From Pseudomonadota bacterium (GTDB lineage Bacteria; Pseudomonadota; Gammaproteobacteria; Steroidobacterales; Steroidobacteraceae): a stretch of 64,000 bases of DNA. The notes beneath the pieces are model-generated. The model ran no database searches and was not told where the DNA came from. It saw only the letters and a program-made list of their open reading frames with translations. Location: NCBI GenBank assembly GCA_023428645.1, contig JAEYXD010000014.1, positions 1-64,000 on the forward strand, read 5' to 3'. Shown here piece after piece: positions 62,515-64,000 of the stretch (its first letter is position 1; each line of letters starts with the position of its first letter). The translations under genes were made by a program, and so were the position numbers.

Positions 62515-62712
62515 CCGCCCGCGTAGCGGAGCACCTTCCGCGCACGCACCGGAGCCTTCCGCGCGTACCGGAGCTCCTTCCGCCTCGCGGAGCGGAGCAC
62601 CTTCCGCCCTATCCCTCCGCTGGCGCCAGCTTGCCCATCCGCCCCCTCCCCCGCGCGGCGGGGGAGGGTTGGGGAGGGGGCTTCTCCCAAAACAGCGGGC
62701 CTCTCCCAAAAC
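62515..62712. repeat. Repeat-rich convergent intergenic region (four CGGAG-CCTTCCGC units plus hairpin copy 4)
   Basis: Positions 62526-62610 hold four imperfect units with the core CGGAG(C)(AC)CTTCCGC, spaced 20-26 bp. Then at 62642-62680 is the hairpin repeat CCCCCTCCCCCGCGCGGCGGGGGAGGG with TTGGGGAGGGGG, copy 4 of the family at 20261, 32535 and 44745. Finally TCTCCCAAAAC occurs twice (62684 and 62702 areas). There is no gene in this interval. Confidence 0.7.
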
Positions 62713-63618
62713 CTACGCGTGCGGCCCTTCCGGCCCCGGCACCGGCGTTTGCCGATACAGCGATTTCCGCTGCATCCAAGGGTGAGCGAAGACGACGGCA
62801 AGGATGATGGCGACGCCGAGATAGAACCTGGCCGCCAGTTCATGCTGCTCGCCGAGCAGCAGGATCGCGAGCACGATGGAGTAGATCGGCTCCAGATTGA
62901 CGGCGAGCGCCGTCGAGAACGCGCTGAGCTTACGCAGCGCGACGAGCGACAACGCGAACGGCAGGAGCGTGCAGCCGATCGCGAGCGCCAGCAGCAGCCC
63001 TGCGTCGCGCGACGACGGTAGCGTGAACGGCGACTCTCCCGGCACGACGAACGCCGCGAGCGTGAGCATCACGGCGCCGGCGGCCATCTCGATGCCCGTG
63101 ACCGACAACGCCTCGCTGTTGCCGATGAAACGCTTGTTCAAGCAGCTGAAAATCGCGACGAGAAACGCCGACAGCGCGCCGATCGCGATCCCGAGTCGCA
63201 TGTCGTTCGGCGTCCCGCCGACGACGAGCATCACGCCCGGCAGCACCGCGAGCCCCAGCGCCAGCTCCCGCGGATCGAACCTGCGCCGCGCGATCGCAGG
63301 CTCGACGAAGGCGATGAAGACGGAGGTGAGCGCCATGCAGGTGGCGGCGACGGACGCGTTCGAGCGCTTGATCGATTCGTAGAACGTCAACCAATGCAGC
63401 GCGACGATGACGCCGATGCCGGCGTAGATCGCGATCAGCCGCGGCGACAGCTCGCGCAGCCCGCGCCAGAATTTCGCAATGAACAGCAGCGCGACGCTCA
63501 CGAGCAGCATGCGCCACCAGACGATGGCGAATGCCGGCAGCGTAATCAGCTTGCCGAGAATCGCCGTGAAGCCCCAGAGGACGACGCAGAAATGGATTTG
63601 CAGCCAGGCGCGCGTCAT
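62713..63618 (-). CDS. EamA/DMT family transporter
   Basis: 301 aa with about ten hydrophobic segments in two halves (FCVVLWGFTAILGKLITLPA; LGIAIGALSAFLVAIFSCLN). The CVVLWGFTAILGK and TLLPFALSLVALRKLSAF stretches are typical of the drug/metabolite transporter superfamily. Substrate unknown. Only distantly similar to the other EamA protein of this window. Lies 44 bp downstream of proS on the same strand. Confidence 0.88.
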   Translation of the reverse strand: MTRAWLQIHFCVVLWGFTAILGKLITLPAFAIVWWRMLLVSVALLFIAKFWRGLRELSPRLIAIYAGIGVIVALHWLTFYESIKRSNASVAATCMALTSVFIAFVEPAIARRRFDPRELALGLAVLPGVMLVVGGTPNDMRLGIAIGALSAFLVAIFSCLNKRFIGNSEALSVTGIEMAAGAVMLTLAAFVVPGESPFTLPSSRDAGLLLALAIGCTLLPFALSLVALRKLSAFSTALAVNLEPIYSIVLAILLLGEQHELAARFYLGVAIILAVVFAHPWMQRKSLYRQTPVPGPEGPHA

Positions 63619-63662
63619 GGAGGAGAACAGCCAGCCGCCGCTTGCCGGCCGCTAGCCGCGCA

Positions 63663-64000
63663 TCAGTACGCTTTCGCCCACACGACCCGTTGCGCGCTCG
63701 GCTTGCCCGTGAACGGACACGTGCCGGGCTCGCTCTTCTCGAACGGAATGCAGCGCACGGTGACCGACAATTCCTCCTTGATGCGCTTCTCGAGCTCCAC
63801 CTCGCCGCTGAAGTGCGTGAGCGCGAAGCCGCCGTGAATCGGCGTCGGCGCATTCTCGGCGACACGCGGCGCCGTGAAGAACTCGTAGAACGCTTCCTTG
63901 CTGTCGATGCGGTGCGTGTGCTGCTCGCGAAACGCGCGGGCGCGCTCGAACAACGTGTCCTGGATCGACTGCAGCGTCGCGACGACGTTCGCGACGAACT
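63663..64000 (-). CDS. proS: Prolyl-tRNA synthetase, archaeal-type (C-terminal part; 5' end beyond window)
   Basis: The last 112 codons of a gene entering from the right edge. FVANVVATLQSIQDTLFERA and AFREQHTHRIDSKEAFYEFF are followed by RIKEELSVTVRCIPFEKSEP, CPFTGKPSAQRVVWAKAY and the stop. The ending GKPS(A)xRVxxAKAY is the signature of the C-terminal domain of archaeal/eukaryotic-type ProRS, which charges tRNA-Pro and occurs in some bacteria. The active site is outside the window. Confidence 0.85.
   Translation of the reverse strand, partial: FVANVVATLQSIQDTLFERARAFREQHTHRIDSKEAFYEFFTAPRVAENAPTPIHGGFALTHFSGEVELEKRIKEELSVTVRCIPFEKSEPGTCPFTGKPSAQRVVWAKAY

Noticed and set aside
20261..62680. 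G-rich hairpin repeats considered as CRISPR or insertion-sequence ends
   Set aside because: Copies are kilobases apart, have no spacers, no cas genes and no transposase or target-site duplications.
1..64000. tRNA and rRNA genes
   Set aside because: No tRNA-like TTCGA-N-C arms with matching acceptor stems or rRNA-conserved stretches were noticed on either strand; a covariance search could still find one I missed.

Overview
The window is a GC-rich (roughly two-thirds G+C), densely coded chromosomal segment. It looks like an aerobic gammaproteobacterium: it has an OxyR with the classic Cys199/Cys208 pair, YajQ, a type II NADH dehydrogenase, an RND efflux operon, a UrcA-family protein and a class I c-di-GMP riboswitch. 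The mix of UrcA, post-PEP-CTERM, encapsulin and KorAB-type genes recalls Steroidobacter-like lineages, but that placement is inference. I see no rRNA, tRNA, CRISPR array, insertion sequence or prophage. Many neighbouring genes overlap by ATGA, GTGA or TTGA.

Layout. 1-2.8 kb: RND efflux pump (permease runs off the left edge) and its adaptor, minus strand. 3.1-5.4 kb: yajQ, type II NADH dehydrogenase and a Nudix hydrolase. 5.5-8.1 kb: oxyR with a near-perfect OxyR half operator at its start, coupled to a PCu(A)C copper-chaperone lipoprotein and an LCAT-like lipase. 8.2-10.4 kb: a DCC thiol oxidoreductase and a tiny anchored Cys-containing protein, divergent from an HTTM-like membrane protein. 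10.5-15.2 kb: a three-gene 2-oxoacid:ferredoxin oxidoreductase operon whose electron-transfer partner is a GltD-type flavoprotein fused to ferredoxin. 15.2-16.4 kb: Xre/RES toxin-antitoxin pair. 17.2-20.3 kb: acyl-CoA dehydrogenase, SDR and APH-like kinase, resembling 4-hydroxyacyl-CoA (levulinate-type) catabolism. 20.4-26.5 kb: Sel1/caspase protein, lipoprotein hydrolase, glycerophosphodiesterase, post-PEP-CTERM protein and PA-domain metalloprotease. 26.6-36.9 kb: mixed housekeeping and envelope genes, including an Ig/FN3 secreted protein behind a c-di-GMP-I riboswitch, and an RhlE helicase. 37.1-51.3 kb: an eight-gene minus-strand operon (DUF4159, DUF4175, BatA/VWA, DUF58, MoxR, TPR-gluzincin, caspase-like, VWA/GATase-like). 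51.5-52.8 kb: encapsulated ferritin and encapsulin shell. 53.2-64 kb: LysR regulator, small secreted and membrane proteins, hybrid histidine kinase, carboxylesterase, two EamA transporters, UrcA protein, LytS/LytTR two-component pair and the 3' part of proS.

The standout systems are: (i) the MoxR/VWA operon, with two membrane VWA proteins, a DUF58 protein, a periplasmic-type gluzincin and a caspase fold whose nucleophile position is serine; (ii) the encapsulin iron-storage compartment beside it; (iii) the c-di-GMP riboswitch with a hairpin that can hide the ribosome-binding site; and (iv) a compact three-helix RNA ending in a U-tract at 54.8 kb. Functional coupling between these neighbours is inference from synteny.
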